A DNA stretch of 34,751 bases, taken from contig WFNF01000001.1 in assembly GCA_015488775.1 (NCBI GenBank), positions 1 through 34,751 of the forward strand, given 5' to 3'. The notes beneath the pieces were generated by a model. It searched no databases, was not told where the DNA came from, and worked only from the letters and a program-made list of their open reading frames with translations. The first letter of the stretch is position 1, and each line of letters starts with the position of its first letter. Below are positions 1 to 8,115 of the stretch, one piece after another. A program made the translations under genes and the position numbers. This DNA is from Helicobacteraceae bacterium. GTDB lineage: Bacteria; Campylobacterota; Campylobacteria; Campylobacterales; Sulfurimonadaceae.

Positions 1-405
1 CTCTAGTATCTCTTGGTATTCGTTAGTTGTGTTACAAAAGACTGCTTCAACATCTTTATATATGGAGCGAACTAAGTGTAGTAAAACAGTAGAGTCTTTA
101 CCACCACTAAAGGAGATATATACCTTGCCATCTTGCTTATTATAGAACTCTTTTATCTTTTTTTTGGCGTAGGTTATTTTAAAGTGTAGAGGCATAGAGT
201 TTTTTATACTAAGTGCTAGTTTTGAGGTTTTATTTCCACTTTGTACTTGAAGTTTTTTAAAGTAGTTGTATAAACCTTGTCTACTACCAAAGCCTATACG
301 CTTTAAGATAGAGCTAACACCTACACCCATGGCTCTTAGGGAGATTATTAGCTCTTTAAAAGGCTCATAAATCGAGATTGATGTGCTACCTTGTGGTCTT
401 GCCAA
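1..405 (-). CDS. PAPS-reductase/PP-loop ATPase-like protein with HTH-like N-terminus (3' end off window)
   Basis: About 135 residues are visible and the gene runs off the left edge. Residues around 99-105 read SFSGGKDST, the PP-loop (adenine nucleotide alpha-hydrolase) signature of the PAPS reductase superfamily, followed by VLLHLVRS and FCNTTNEYQE, as in sulfotransfer/PAPS reductase-like enzymes. The first 60 residues (around LRAMGVGVSSILKRIGFGS) look like a helix-turn-helix and are not part of classical CysH. I chose the TTG at 405-403 because AAAAGG lies just upstream and no in-frame ATG fits before the conserved part. It diverges from the HEPN-type gene at 559. Family members include assimilatory CysH, DndC-type DNA sulfur modification enzymes and many uncharacterised accessory proteins; the missing C-terminus prevents a choice. 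PP-loop identity is secure, function is not. Confidence 0.75.
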   Translation of the reverse strand, partial: MARPQGSTSISIYEPFKELIISLRAMGVGVSSILKRIGFGSRQGLYNYFKKLQVQSGNKTSKLALSIKNSMPLHFKITYAKKKIKEFYNKQDGKVYISFSGGKDSTVLLHLVRSIYKDVEAVFCNTTNEYQEILE

Positions 406-413
406 ATATTGCC

Positions 414-454
414 TTTTCAGTTAATATTGACAGTTTATCACATTTAACTGAAAA
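414..454. promoter_or_regulatory. Perfect 11-bp-arm inverted repeat in the divergent control region
   Basis: TTTTCAGTTAA (414-424) and TTAACTGAAAA (444-454) are exact reverse complements separated by 19 bases. A further CAGTTTA lies at 431-437 inside the spacer. The left arm touches the likely Shine-Dalgarno sequence of the leftward PP-loop gene. It may be an operator, perhaps for that gene's own HTH-like N-terminus, or an RNA hairpin in the leader that limits ribosome access. The repeat is directly visible; its role is inferred. Confidence 0.6.
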
Positions 455-496
455 TAGCAAAAATTTATATATAGGAAGTAAAATAAAGAATTACTC

Positions 497-505
497 TGAT
501 ACAAT
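497..505 (+). promoter_or_regulatory. Candidate extended -10 promoter for the HEPN-type gene
   Basis: TGATACAAT fits an extended -10 (TGn followed by TACAAT) and would give a leader of roughly 45 bases before the ATG at 559. There is no clear -35 box, which is usual for Campylobacterota sigma-70 promoters. Confidence 0.35.
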
Positions 506-558
506 AATAACCTCACAATTTCTCAAAATATTTTAAAAAATCTATACAAGGCATTAAT

Positions 559-1833
559 ATGGCAAATTTACAGCAAGCATTAGACAGTATAAGAGATAGA
601 ATTGAAAATGCACCAAAACCTAAGGTGAAACAAACGCCCAAACCTAAAGAGACCTCTCTTTTTTCAGATGAGGAGGCAAAAAAGTTAGAGAGGGAGATGT
701 TAGGACTTGATGTTATCTATAAAGAGCCTAATTTTAAAAAATCTTATAGTCCCACGCAAAATGAGCTCGTAGTTGAGGTTGAACAAAATACTCAAGTTCT
801 AACTCTTTTAACAAAAATACAAGTAAGTTTAGATGCTCTTGATAAAAAAATCGAGACACCTAAGATAAAAAAAGAGCCAAAGATATCTAACACAAAAGAG
901 GAAGCAATACCTTACGAGTTAGTAAAGATGATGATCTCTGAACTTGATGATATCAGCACAGCAAAGTACCAGTTACAAACAAAAAATGGGATAAAAGAGA
1001 TAGATTTAGAGCAATATTATGAGATTTCAAAGTTTATTACTATGTTGAAACATTATAAATACTCATTAACCATAGATAAAAATCTTGACTTTGAAGATAA
1101 AAACTTTAATCTTTATAAAGATAAGTTAAATCTTATATCTCAAAATCTACTTGCTAACTCATTTAGATTTTTTGAAAAAAGTAAAATTATAAGTGAAGTT
1201 ATAGACATAGGTAAAAAAATAAAATCAGACTTTAAACTAAGTAAAATAGCCATAAATGATGTAGAAGATATGTTAAGTCAAATTGACAAAGCAGTTAAAC
1301 AAGAGGAGTACAAAAAGCAGTACTTTTTCTCAAAACTTCTAAATGAAAAAGGTCTTATTTTAAACTCTATAACTATTATAAATGAGATGTTGGGTGAGTA
1401 TATTATAGAGTCATCTAAAAATTTATCGGCAGTTTCAAAAGATAGAATACAAAATTATATTGATCATATAAGTTTAAAAAGTAGTTCAAGAAAAGCGTAT
1501 TATAAGTTTCATAAATCTGTAAAAGATTTTTTTAGAACCAACTTTACTGATGAACAGAGTTTAGTTTCATTAGCATTTTTTCCACATAAAGATTCAGCAA
1601 ATGAAGAGATAAAAAACAAAATGCACAAACTATACAAAGCAAATAAGATGAATAAAAAAAATTACTTTATTGATTATAGCAATCTGATTGATAATGTTAG
1701 AATTATAAGAAACGATTTAGCACACGGCAATATTGGAAAAGTACATAAAGATATAGGTGTAACCATAGATGAGATTTTAACAGATTTCAACTACTTAGCT
1801 ATAGAGAAAGATTTTTTGAAAAAGCAAGTTTAG
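559..1833 (+). CDS. HEPN-motif protein of unknown function
   Basis: This 424-residue soluble protein has no signal peptide or membrane segment. It starts at an ATG preceded by AAGG eight bases upstream. The first 110 residues are charged and Lys/Pro-rich, with a probable coiled coil around 78-100. The C-terminal region (about 320-420) is helical and contains RNDLAHG at 384-390, matching the RX4-6H motif of HEPN domains, where Arg and His form the RNase active site in catalytic members. Many HEPN proteins are toxins, Abi effectors or CRISPR-associated RNases, though some are inactive scaffolds. It diverges from a PP-loop ATPase gene, so the two may share control. I do not recognise a named family for the full length; the HEPN assignment rests on the motif and its helical setting. 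Confidence 0.8.
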   Translation: MANLQQALDSIRDRIENAPKPKVKQTPKPKETSLFSDEEAKKLEREMLGLDVIYKEPNFKKSYSPTQNELVVEVEQNTQVLTLLTKIQVSLDALDKKIETPKIKKEPKISNTKEEAIPYELVKMMISELDDISTAKYQLQTKNGIKEIDLEQYYEISKFITMLKHYKYSLTIDKNLDFEDKNFNLYKDKLNLISQNLLANSFRFFEKSKIISEVIDIGKKIKSDFKLSKIAINDVEDMLSQIDKAVKQEEYKKQYFFSKLLNEKGLILNSITIINEMLGEYIIESSKNLSAVSKDRIQNYIDHISLKSSSRKAYYKFHKSVKDFFRTNFTDEQSLVSLAFFPHKDSANEEIKNKMHKLYKANKMNKKNYFIDYSNLIDNVRIIRNDLAHGNIGKVHKDIGVTIDEILTDFNYLAIEKDFLKKQV

Positions 1834-1843
1834 AAATAGATAT

Positions 1844-1876
1844 TAGTAGGGTTTATAAAAAAGACAATCCCTACTA
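1844..1876. terminator. Hairpin between convergent genes
   Basis: TAGTAGGG (1844-1851) pairs with CCCTACTA (1869-1876) across a 17-base AT-rich loop, followed on the + strand by a T-rich but interrupted tail. It sits between two convergent genes and overlaps the stop codon of the leftward one. It is a weak terminator candidate. Confidence 0.4.
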
Positions 1877-2095
1877 GATATAATTTAATTTTCTAGATCT
1901 TCTTAATACTTTGCCAAACCTAACAAAAGCATTATATACATAGTGAGCTAGTACTAAGTAAACACCTAAAAGTATATATAGATTCCAGCTTAACAATACA
2001 TACAACAAATAAGCAAAAATCAAAAATGCAATAAGTTCTAATGTTAAAAATATATAAGCACTATTTGGATTATTTTTTCTTCTGTTTTTGTTCAT
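1874..2095 (-). CDS. Small two-helix membrane protein
   Basis: This 73-residue protein has a basic, Asn-rich start (MNKNRRKNNPN), two hydrophobic segments at about 13-35 and 37-55 with almost no turn between them, and a basic tail (RFGKVLRRSRK). The charge distribution predicts a hairpin in the inner membrane with both ends in the cytoplasm. AAGGAAAG lies 7-10 bases before the ATG, a good ribosome binding site, which supports a real gene despite its size. It is a single-gene unit with its own promoter and palindrome upstream. I do not recognise a family and assign no function. Confidence 0.7.
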   Translation of the reverse strand: MNKNRRKNNPNSAYIFLTLELIAFLIFAYLLYVLLSWNLYILLGVYLVLAHYVYNAFVRFGKVLRRSRKLNYI

Positions 2096-2122
2096 TTTAG
2101 GCTTTCCTTAATTTGGGTTAAA

Positions 2123-2154
2123 AGTATAACATTAAAAAATGACATTAAATGTCA
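2123..2154 (-). promoter_or_regulatory. Promoter with overlapping palindrome for the small membrane protein
   Basis: Read leftward, TATACT at 2128-2123 is a -10 candidate. A palindrome, TGACAT-N3-ATGTCA at 2140-2154, covers the spacer and -35 region, a position expected for an operator. No specific regulator is identified. Confidence 0.4.
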
Positions 2155-2258
2155 CAATTGTATTTAGGAGTGTATAAAAACATATTTTTTTGTTAATGCT
2201 TATAGTAAGATTTAATTAATTTATTAGGTGATTAAAGTTTAGAGTTCTGAAAAAAGGT

Positions 2259-4679
2259 CTAAAAACCATTTTTAAGAATCAGTGTTATCTTATCAGCGCA
2301 AAGTGGTTTTGAATAAAAATAGCCTTGAATAAGATGGCATCCATTGTTTACCAAAAAGTCTCTTTGCTCTTTCGTTTCAATACCCTCAGCAATCACATCT
2401 AATTTTAAACTTTTTGAAAGTGCTATAACTGCAATGGCAATAGCTTTGTCCTCTTCATCTGATGGCAAGTTTTGAACAAATGATTGATCAATTTTAAGTT
2501 TTGTAATTGGTAAACGTTTTAAGTAAGAAAGTGAAGAGTAACCAGTTCCAAAGTCATCAATAGCCAAATTTATACCTAAATCATATATCTCTTGCAGTAC
2601 CTTTATAGCTTGTTTTGGATTTTGCATGATTTCACTTTCAGTAACTTCAAGTTCAAGATTGGTACGATTACATTTATTGTGTTCTATACGAGTTTGAAGT
2701 GTTTTTATAAAATCTTTATCTCGTAGCTGTTGAACTGTTAAGTTTAGAGATAACACACCTGGTTCATAACCTTGAGAATACCATTTTTTAAACTGAGTCA
2801 TCGCTTTTTGCATAACAATTTGGTCAATTTGTTTGATCAGACCTGTACTTTCAGCTAAAGGTATAAAATCAGCAGGAGCAAGAAATCCTCGTGTAGGATG
2901 TTGCCACCTGACAAGACCCTCCATCCCTTTGATTGTGTTATCTGACCCATCTACTTGAGGTTGATAATATACTACAAACTCATCATTTTCAATCGCTTTT
3001 CGTAAGTCAGCCTCCATAAGAATGCGTTCTAATGAACGGCGTGTCATCTCAGTATTGTAAAATTGGAAATTATTTCGACCCTCTTTTTTGGCTTTATACA
3101 TAGCCGAATCTGCAAATTTTATTATATCTTCAATACTCTCTCCATCTCTAGGAAAAAGACTAATCCCAATACTACAAGAAACATACATCATATGTCCACC
3201 AAGATTAAATGGCTGAGATAAGGCATCTAAAATTTTCCTTGCTGAAGTGGAGGCAGATTGTTCATGTTCTAGTCCCTCAACTATAACAGTAAACTCATCT
3301 CCTCCAAGTCGTGATAAACTATCTTCATCCCTAATCACCGAATGTAAACGTTTACTTACCTCTTTTAATACTTCATCACCTATGTTATGCCCTAGTGAAT
3401 CGTTTATCTCTTTAAAATGATCTAAATCTATAAAAAGCAGTGCTAAAACTGTCTTATTTCTTTTAGATTTTTTCATTGCTTGCTTCAACCTATCGCTAAA
3501 AAGAACACGATTTGCAAGTCCAGTTAAGGCATCATGATGCGCTTGATATTGTAGGAGTTCTTGTTGCTTTTCTATATGACGTTGTACCTGTTTTGAATCA
3601 GTAACATTTCGTATAACTTCCATTTTACTGATGCTTCCATCCAAGTTTTTTATAGAAGTTGCTACTATATCAAAAGACTGCCCATCAGGAGTAGTTGGTT
3701 CATAAATAACTTTTTTATTTTCAAATATAACATCAGAAAGTTTACAGTAAGGGCAAGGGCTATCTAGTCCAGCTACAGCTGAATAACAAGTCTTATTTGT
3801 TTGATTACCAAACCAACTTATCATAGTGTTATTCATATAACGAACACTAAAGTCTTCGTTTACTATAAAAATACCAATATCAATTTTATCAATTACATCC
3901 ATATATTGTTGTAAATTGTAATTGGTCTCTTCAAGTTCTTTTTGTGCTTTGAGTCGAATACTGATATCTTTAAAATAGCCTATCATTCCTATTGGTTTTC
4001 CATCAAAACTTTTTAACAAAGAGCCTGTTAAACCAGTAGTAATAATAGAACCATCTTTTTTTCTAAGTTTTCTTTCCGAATAAAAAACACCTTTTTCTAT
4101 AAGAAGTTGAAGGTTTTTTTTACGTTTTTCTATATCTTCTTTTAGGTAAACCATCTCTGTTGACTTACCCAATACATCTTCCTTACTGTAGCCCAAGATT
4201 CTTTGTGCACCTTGATTCCAACTAGTAAAATTACCCTCAAGATCAATAGTGATAATTCCATCTTGTAGTTGCTCTATAATCTGTGCTTTTTTGAAGTTTT
4301 GTACCTCAAGTGTTTTTCTAGTACTCATATCTACAAGAGTCCAAAGCACCTCTTCTTGGTTTTGCATAAGGTCACCTGAGATATGTCCCCAAAAACAACT
4401 GCCATCTTTTCGTCTAAACTGATAGTCCAACTGTACAGGCACACCTCTAAGTACAGACTCAAACGCTTGTTTTCCAAATTGCATAAAACTTTCATCTGTA
4501 CAGTGAAAAATACGAGCAGTATCTTTTTCTATCTCCTCTTTTGTATATCCAAAAAGTTCACAGATTTTCTCATTCACAAAAAGGTTGTTACGAACATCAT
4601 CTACAACAAGTATCCCTATATGTGGGCTATTAAGAAGTTGATCTGTCCATGTATTTTTAAAATTACTTAAATCATTCAT
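2259..4679 (-). CDS. PAS-PAS-PAS-GGDEF-EAL c-di-GMP signalling protein
   Basis: This is a cytoplasmic protein of about 806 residues without membrane segments. Three PAS domains lie at roughly 10-120, 130-250 and 265-365. GGDEF at 459-463 is intact, and RDED nine residues before it is a properly spaced RxxD inhibitory site, so diguanylate cyclase activity with product feedback is plausible. The EAL domain carries EGL (587-589) instead of EAL but keeps the catalytic Glu, and also DDFGTGYSS, KIDQSF and AEGIET, so phosphodiesterase activity is plausible too. The third PAS has three cysteines (C298, C309, C312). The ATG at 4679 was chosen; an in-frame TTG eight codons upstream (4703) is possible, and neither has a strong ribosome binding site. 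The signal sensed is unknown. Confidence 0.93.
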   Translation of the reverse strand: MNDLSNFKNTWTDQLLNSPHIGILVVDDVRNNLFVNEKICELFGYTKEEIEKDTARIFHCTDESFMQFGKQAFESVLRGVPVQLDYQFRRKDGSCFWGHISGDLMQNQEEVLWTLVDMSTRKTLEVQNFKKAQIIEQLQDGIITIDLEGNFTSWNQGAQRILGYSKEDVLGKSTEMVYLKEDIEKRKKNLQLLIEKGVFYSERKLRKKDGSIITTGLTGSLLKSFDGKPIGMIGYFKDISIRLKAQKELEETNYNLQQYMDVIDKIDIGIFIVNEDFSVRYMNNTMISWFGNQTNKTCYSAVAGLDSPCPYCKLSDVIFENKKVIYEPTTPDGQSFDIVATSIKNLDGSISKMEVIRNVTDSKQVQRHIEKQQELLQYQAHHDALTGLANRVLFSDRLKQAMKKSKRNKTVLALLFIDLDHFKEINDSLGHNIGDEVLKEVSKRLHSVIRDEDSLSRLGGDEFTVIVEGLEHEQSASTSARKILDALSQPFNLGGHMMYVSCSIGISLFPRDGESIEDIIKFADSAMYKAKKEGRNNFQFYNTEMTRRSLERILMEADLRKAIENDEFVVYYQPQVDGSDNTIKGMEGLVRWQHPTRGFLAPADFIPLAESTGLIKQIDQIVMQKAMTQFKKWYSQGYEPGVLSLNLTVQQLRDKDFIKTLQTRIEHNKCNRTNLELEVTESEIMQNPKQAIKVLQEIYDLGINLAIDDFGTGYSSLSYLKRLPITKLKIDQSFVQNLPSDEEDKAIAIAVIALSKSLKLDVIAEGIETKEQRDFLVNNGCHLIQGYFYSKPLCADKITLILKNGF

Positions 4680-4756
4680 GTTATAAGTATATGATAAGTT
4701 CAATTAAATAAGTATGAACTTATTCAACTATGTGTGATAGCTACATAATTATTTTA

Positions 4757-4765
4757 TGATATACT
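4757..4765 (+). promoter_or_regulatory. Extended -10 promoter of the amide-hydrolase operon
   Basis: TGATATACT is an extended -10 box about 30 bases before the ATG at 4797. No clear -35 box is seen. Confidence 0.45.
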
Positions 4766-4796
4766 TTTTGACATAAATATATAGGGTTTTATAATA

Positions 4797-6512
4797 ATGA
4801 AAAATATAATTTTTGTACTACTTACTACACTTGGTATCATTGGATGCTCGGTGACTAAACCTCAAGATGAGAAGCAAGTACCACAAGAAACTATTTACTT
4901 TGGTGGTGATATTTTGACTATGGATGGCGCTACACCAAGCTATGTTGAAGCTGTGGTAGTCAAAGATGGAAAAATCATTTATGTTGGTACAAAAGCTGGT
5001 GTACCTAGTAATCACTTAAGTAAAACTATAGAGGTAGATTTAAAGGGTAAAACTATGTTGCCTGGATTTGTTGAACCTCATGTACATCCATCTATAGCTG
5101 CTATTATACTTGGTGGAGATATTATTGCTCCTCACGATTGGGATGTACCAGATGGTCTTAAAAAAGGTGTTGAGGGGCATGATGCTTATATACAAAGAGT
5201 TAAAGAGAGTGTTGCTAAATATGCAAAAGTTGATGATGTTCTTTTTATCTGGGGTTATCATCAACTTTGGCATGGAGATTTAAACAAAGAGATACTAAAC
5301 AAAATTTCTCCTACTAAACCTGTTGCAGTTATTCATCGCTCATTTCATGAGGTTTTTTTAAATGATGCAGCTATAAAACTGATGAATATAAAAGAGAAAG
5401 ACTATAAGGGTAATCCACAAGTTGAGTGGAAAAGGGGTCACTTTTTTGAGGGTGGTTGGCTAGCACTTGTTCCACGCATTGCTCCATATCTTTTAAATCC
5501 TACTCGTTACAAAAAGGGTCTAAGCGATATGAGCAAACTTATAAGGAAAAATGGTGTAACTACTGTTGCTGAACAAGGTTTTCCTGAGTCAAATTTTAAG
5601 ATGGAGTATGCAATGCTTCAAGCTGAAATGGCAAAGAACCCTCCTTATGATGTTTATAATGTTCTAAATGGAACCCAACTTTATAATGCTAATGGCAAAT
5701 CAAATGAAAAAGCTTATGAGTGGATGCAAACAGCTTCTAAGTACGACACTCAAAACATCAAGATGATTAAAAAAGAGGTGAAACTCTATGCTGATGGTGC
5801 TATCTACTCCCTTGCTATGCAGATGAAAGATGGCTATAGTGATGGCTTTAAAGGGCAATGGATGACACCACTTAAACTTTTTAAAGAGCAGATGAATTTT
5901 TATTGGGATAAGGGTTATAAGATTCATATTCATGCTAATGGGGATTTGGGGATTCAAAGATGTATAGATATAACTCGTGAGATGATGAAACGCAACCCTA
6001 GAAAAAACCATAGACTTACACTTCATCATATGGGTTACTTTACAGCTTCACAAGCTGATCAGATGAAAGAGTTAGGTATAGAGGGTTCACTAAACCCTTA
6101 CTACCTATGGGCATTAACAGATAAATACTCAAAATATGGCTTAGGTAAAAAAAGAGCACAAAACATGGTTGCTATGAAATTACTAAAAGATAGAGATATC
6201 CCTTTTTCACTTCACTCAGATTTTGGTATGGCACCATTAGAGCCACTTACCCTTGCTTGGACTGCGGTTAATCGTATGACAAGTGATGGAAATTTTGTCT
6301 CCCAAGATCAAAAGATAGATCCATACACTGCCATAAAAGGTATAACTATAAATGCAGCAAGAACACTTAATCTTGAAGATGAGATAGGTTCAATAAAAGT
6401 TGGTAAAAGAGCAAACTTTACACTTCTTGAAGAGAATCCACTTAAGGTAAAACCTATGCATATAAAAGATATAAAAGTTGTAGATGTTGTTTACAATGCA
6501 AAACTAAATTAA
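4797..6512 (+). CDS. Lipoprotein amidohydrolase (YtcJ-like, amidohydrolase 3 family)
   Basis: This 571-residue protein is predicted to hydrolyse an unidentified amide or cyclic C-N substrate outside the cytoplasm. Residues 1-17 form a lipoprotein signal (hydrophobic run ending IIGC, with Cys17 lipidated), and what follows is a polar linker. The metal-dependent TIM-barrel hydrolase then shows the family landmarks: PHVHP near residue 98 for the metal-binding HxH, VKLYADGAI, HIHANGD, LHHMGYF, LHSDFGMAP, and a C-terminal beta region GSIKVGKRANFTLLEENPL. Most YtcJ-like enzymes are cytoplasmic, so the lipobox is notable. The next gene starts eight bases after its stop, so the two secreted hydrolases form an operon. 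The family is secure; the substrate cannot be read from sequence. Confidence 0.92.
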   Translation: MKNIIFVLLTTLGIIGCSVTKPQDEKQVPQETIYFGGDILTMDGATPSYVEAVVVKDGKIIYVGTKAGVPSNHLSKTIEVDLKGKTMLPGFVEPHVHPSIAAIILGGDIIAPHDWDVPDGLKKGVEGHDAYIQRVKESVAKYAKVDDVLFIWGYHQLWHGDLNKEILNKISPTKPVAVIHRSFHEVFLNDAAIKLMNIKEKDYKGNPQVEWKRGHFFEGGWLALVPRIAPYLLNPTRYKKGLSDMSKLIRKNGVTTVAEQGFPESNFKMEYAMLQAEMAKNPPYDVYNVLNGTQLYNANGKSNEKAYEWMQTASKYDTQNIKMIKKEVKLYADGAIYSLAMQMKDGYSDGFKGQWMTPLKLFKEQMNFYWDKGYKIHIHANGDLGIQRCIDITREMMKRNPRKNHRLTLHHMGYFTASQADQMKELGIEGSLNPYYLWALTDKYSKYGLGKKRAQNMVAMKLLKDRDIPFSLHSDFGMAPLEPLTLAWTAVNRMTSDGNFVSQDQKIDPYTAIKGITINAARTLNLEDEIGSIKVGKRANFTLLEENPLKVKPMHIKDIKVVDVVYNAKLN

Positions 6513-6520
6513 GGACAAAA

Positions 6521-7618
6521 ATGTTAAATATAAAAAAAAGTTTATTAAGTTTAGCTACTGTAGTAGCTATGGCATCATTGGGTTTTACAAGCGTGGATGC
6601 TTGTACAGGTATAACTTTAACATCTAAAGATGGAAGTGTTGTGCATGCTAGAACCTTAGAGTTTGAAGTAGATATGGGCTCAAATGTTTTAGTTGTTCCT
6701 CGTGGTTATAAACGCCAAGGTGCAACTCCAGATGGTGTAAATGGTAAAAAATGGGTATCTAAGTACGCTTCCATAGGTGCAAATGGTGCAGGCGTTCCTT
6801 GGATTTTTGATGGGCTTAATGAAAAAGGTTTAGCTATGGGGCTTTTTTACCATCCAACTACTGCAAAATATATGTCTTATAAAAAAAGTGATGCAAAAAA
6901 CACTTTAGCAGTTTGGGAACTTGGCTCATACATACTTGAAAACTTTGCAACAACTAAAGAGGTAAAAGAAAATATAAAAGATCTTGTAGTACCTGAAATC
7001 ATTTTTGAGGCTTGGGGTTTTTCTCCACCAGTACACTTTATAGTTACTGATGCAAGTGGGAAAAGTATAACTATAGAGTATCTTAATGGAAAACTTAATG
7101 TTTTTGATAACCCTTTAGGTGTTTTAACAAACTCTCCATCATTTGATTGGCATATGACAAACCTTAGAAACTATCCAAACCTAGGTGCAGTTCAACCTAA
7201 GACTAGAAGTGTTGGTGGTGTTGAGCTAAAACCTTTTGGTTTAGGTGCTGGTTTAGTTGGACTTCCAGGTGATTTTACTCCACCATCTCGTTTTATAAGA
7301 GCGGTTGCCTTTTCAAAATCAAACATCCCTACAGCTAACGGTAGAGAAAGTGTAATTCAAGCTTTCCACATACTCAACAACTTTGACATCCCTAAAGGTT
7401 CAGCAAGAGAAGCACACAAAGACAAACATGGAAATATCATTGCAGACTTTACAACATGGACAAGTGCAAGTGATTTAAAAGCTAAAAAGTTTTACTTCCG
7501 CACCTTTAACAACTCACAAATAAGAATGGTAGATTTAAACAAGATGGATCTAAACGCTAAAAAGATACTTACTATACCAATGGCTAGCGAAGAAGTTATA
7601 AAAGAGTTAAGACCTTAA
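6521..7618 (+). CDS. Secreted choloylglycine-type Ntn amide hydrolase (penicillin V acylase family)
   Basis: This 365-residue protein has a cleavable signal peptide (1-27, ending VDA). Cleavage would expose Cys28 as the N-terminal nucleophile, as required in Ntn hydrolases. Arg44 lies at the spacing of Arg18 in bile salt hydrolases, and RTLEF carries Glu47 where Gram-positive enzymes have Asp21, a feature of the Gram-negative branch. LTNSPSFDWH supplies the conserved Asn, and GLPGDFTPPSRF the late conserved Arg. Some Gram-negative members hydrolyse penicillin V and acyl-homoserine lactones; that is family knowledge and is not shown here. AAGGA lies six bases before the ATG, and the gene directly follows the lipoprotein amidohydrolase. 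It probably acts in the periplasm on an N-acylated amide. Confidence 0.93.
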   Translation: MLNIKKSLLSLATVVAMASLGFTSVDACTGITLTSKDGSVVHARTLEFEVDMGSNVLVVPRGYKRQGATPDGVNGKKWVSKYASIGANGAGVPWIFDGLNEKGLAMGLFYHPTTAKYMSYKKSDAKNTLAVWELGSYILENFATTKEVKENIKDLVVPEIIFEAWGFSPPVHFIVTDASGKSITIEYLNGKLNVFDNPLGVLTNSPSFDWHMTNLRNYPNLGAVQPKTRSVGGVELKPFGLGAGLVGLPGDFTPPSRFIRAVAFSKSNIPTANGRESVIQAFHILNNFDIPKGSAREAHKDKHGNIIADFTTWTSASDLKAKKFYFRTFNNSQIRMVDLNKMDLNAKKILTIPMASEEVIKELRP

Positions 7619-7654
7619 GTATAAATATAGCTGAAGTAAATAAACTTAAGTATG

Positions 7655-7695
7655 CGTTACCAATGTGAACATTGGTAACGAGAGAACTTTTTTTT
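7655..7695 (+). terminator. Intrinsic terminator of the amide-hydrolase operon
   Basis: CGTTACCAATGT pairs perfectly with ACATTGGTAACG (7655-7680, two-base centre), followed after seven bases by eight T residues (7688-7695). It lies downstream of the rightward operon and just before the stop of a convergent gene. The gap between stem and T tract is longer than ideal. Confidence 0.65.
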
Positions 7696-7707
7696 AACAT
7701 TTCACTA

Positions 7708-8115
7708 TCAATCTAAAAGATCTTTGACATATTTATCTGCGTCATCTCTTATGACATCTTTTACGGGGACACTTTTTCCATTTTCATTTACACTAACAAA
7801 GGTGAAAACTGCGTTTGTTACCTCGTACTCTTGACGAGATACTTTGCATTTGACTTGAACACTTACATCGACTTTTATTGAAGTTCTTCCTATGTCTATA
7901 ATCTGTGTGTATATGGTAACAATATCACCGTTTCTTATTGGTTTTAAAAAGTGTAAATCACTCACACTAACTGTTACCGCAGGAGATATAATAATATCTT
8001 CAACTGCTATAGATGCTGCTTTATCCATTTTTGCCATTATCCACCCACCAAAAACTGTTCCAGAATGGTTTAGGTCTGTTGGGTAGGCTCTACCCCTTAA
8101 TGCTATAGTTTTCAT
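7708..8115 (-). CDS. Acyl-CoA thioesterase, hotdog fold (YciA-like)
   Basis: This 135-residue protein is close in length to E. coli YciA (about 132). It is predicted to hydrolyse acyl-CoA thioesters to free acid and CoA in the cytoplasm. The hotdog signature is clear: NHSGTVFGGWIMAKMDKAAS at about 16-35 contains the GG-W and catalytic Asp region on the long helix, followed by VTVSVSDLHFLKPIRNGDIV and a final strand NAVFTFVSV. Its ATG overlaps the stop of the upstream flavoprotein gene (TAATG), so the two are probably translationally coupled. This is the last gene of a three-gene leftward operon. The chain length of the substrate is unknown. Confidence 0.9.
   Translation of the reverse strand: MKTIALRGRAYPTDLNHSGTVFGGWIMAKMDKAASIAVEDIIISPAVTVSVSDLHFLKPIRNGDIVTIYTQIIDIGRTSIKVDVSVQVKCKVSRQEYEVTNAVFTFVSVNENGKSVPVKDVIRDDADKYVKDLLD

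Noticed and set aside
414-454. The inverted repeat as a dif/Xer recombination site or mobile-element end
   Set aside because: The 19-base spacer is much longer than the 6-8 bases of Xer sites, and no recombinase or second copy is visible in the window.
4680-4703. TTG start adding eight residues to the PAS-GGDEF-EAL protein
   Set aside because: No better ribosome binding site than the ATG at 4679, and the extra residues add no conserved sequence.
5700-6029. 109-residue frame opposite the amidohydrolase gene
   Set aside because: It is a complementary-strand shadow of a conserved enzyme with no domain of its own.
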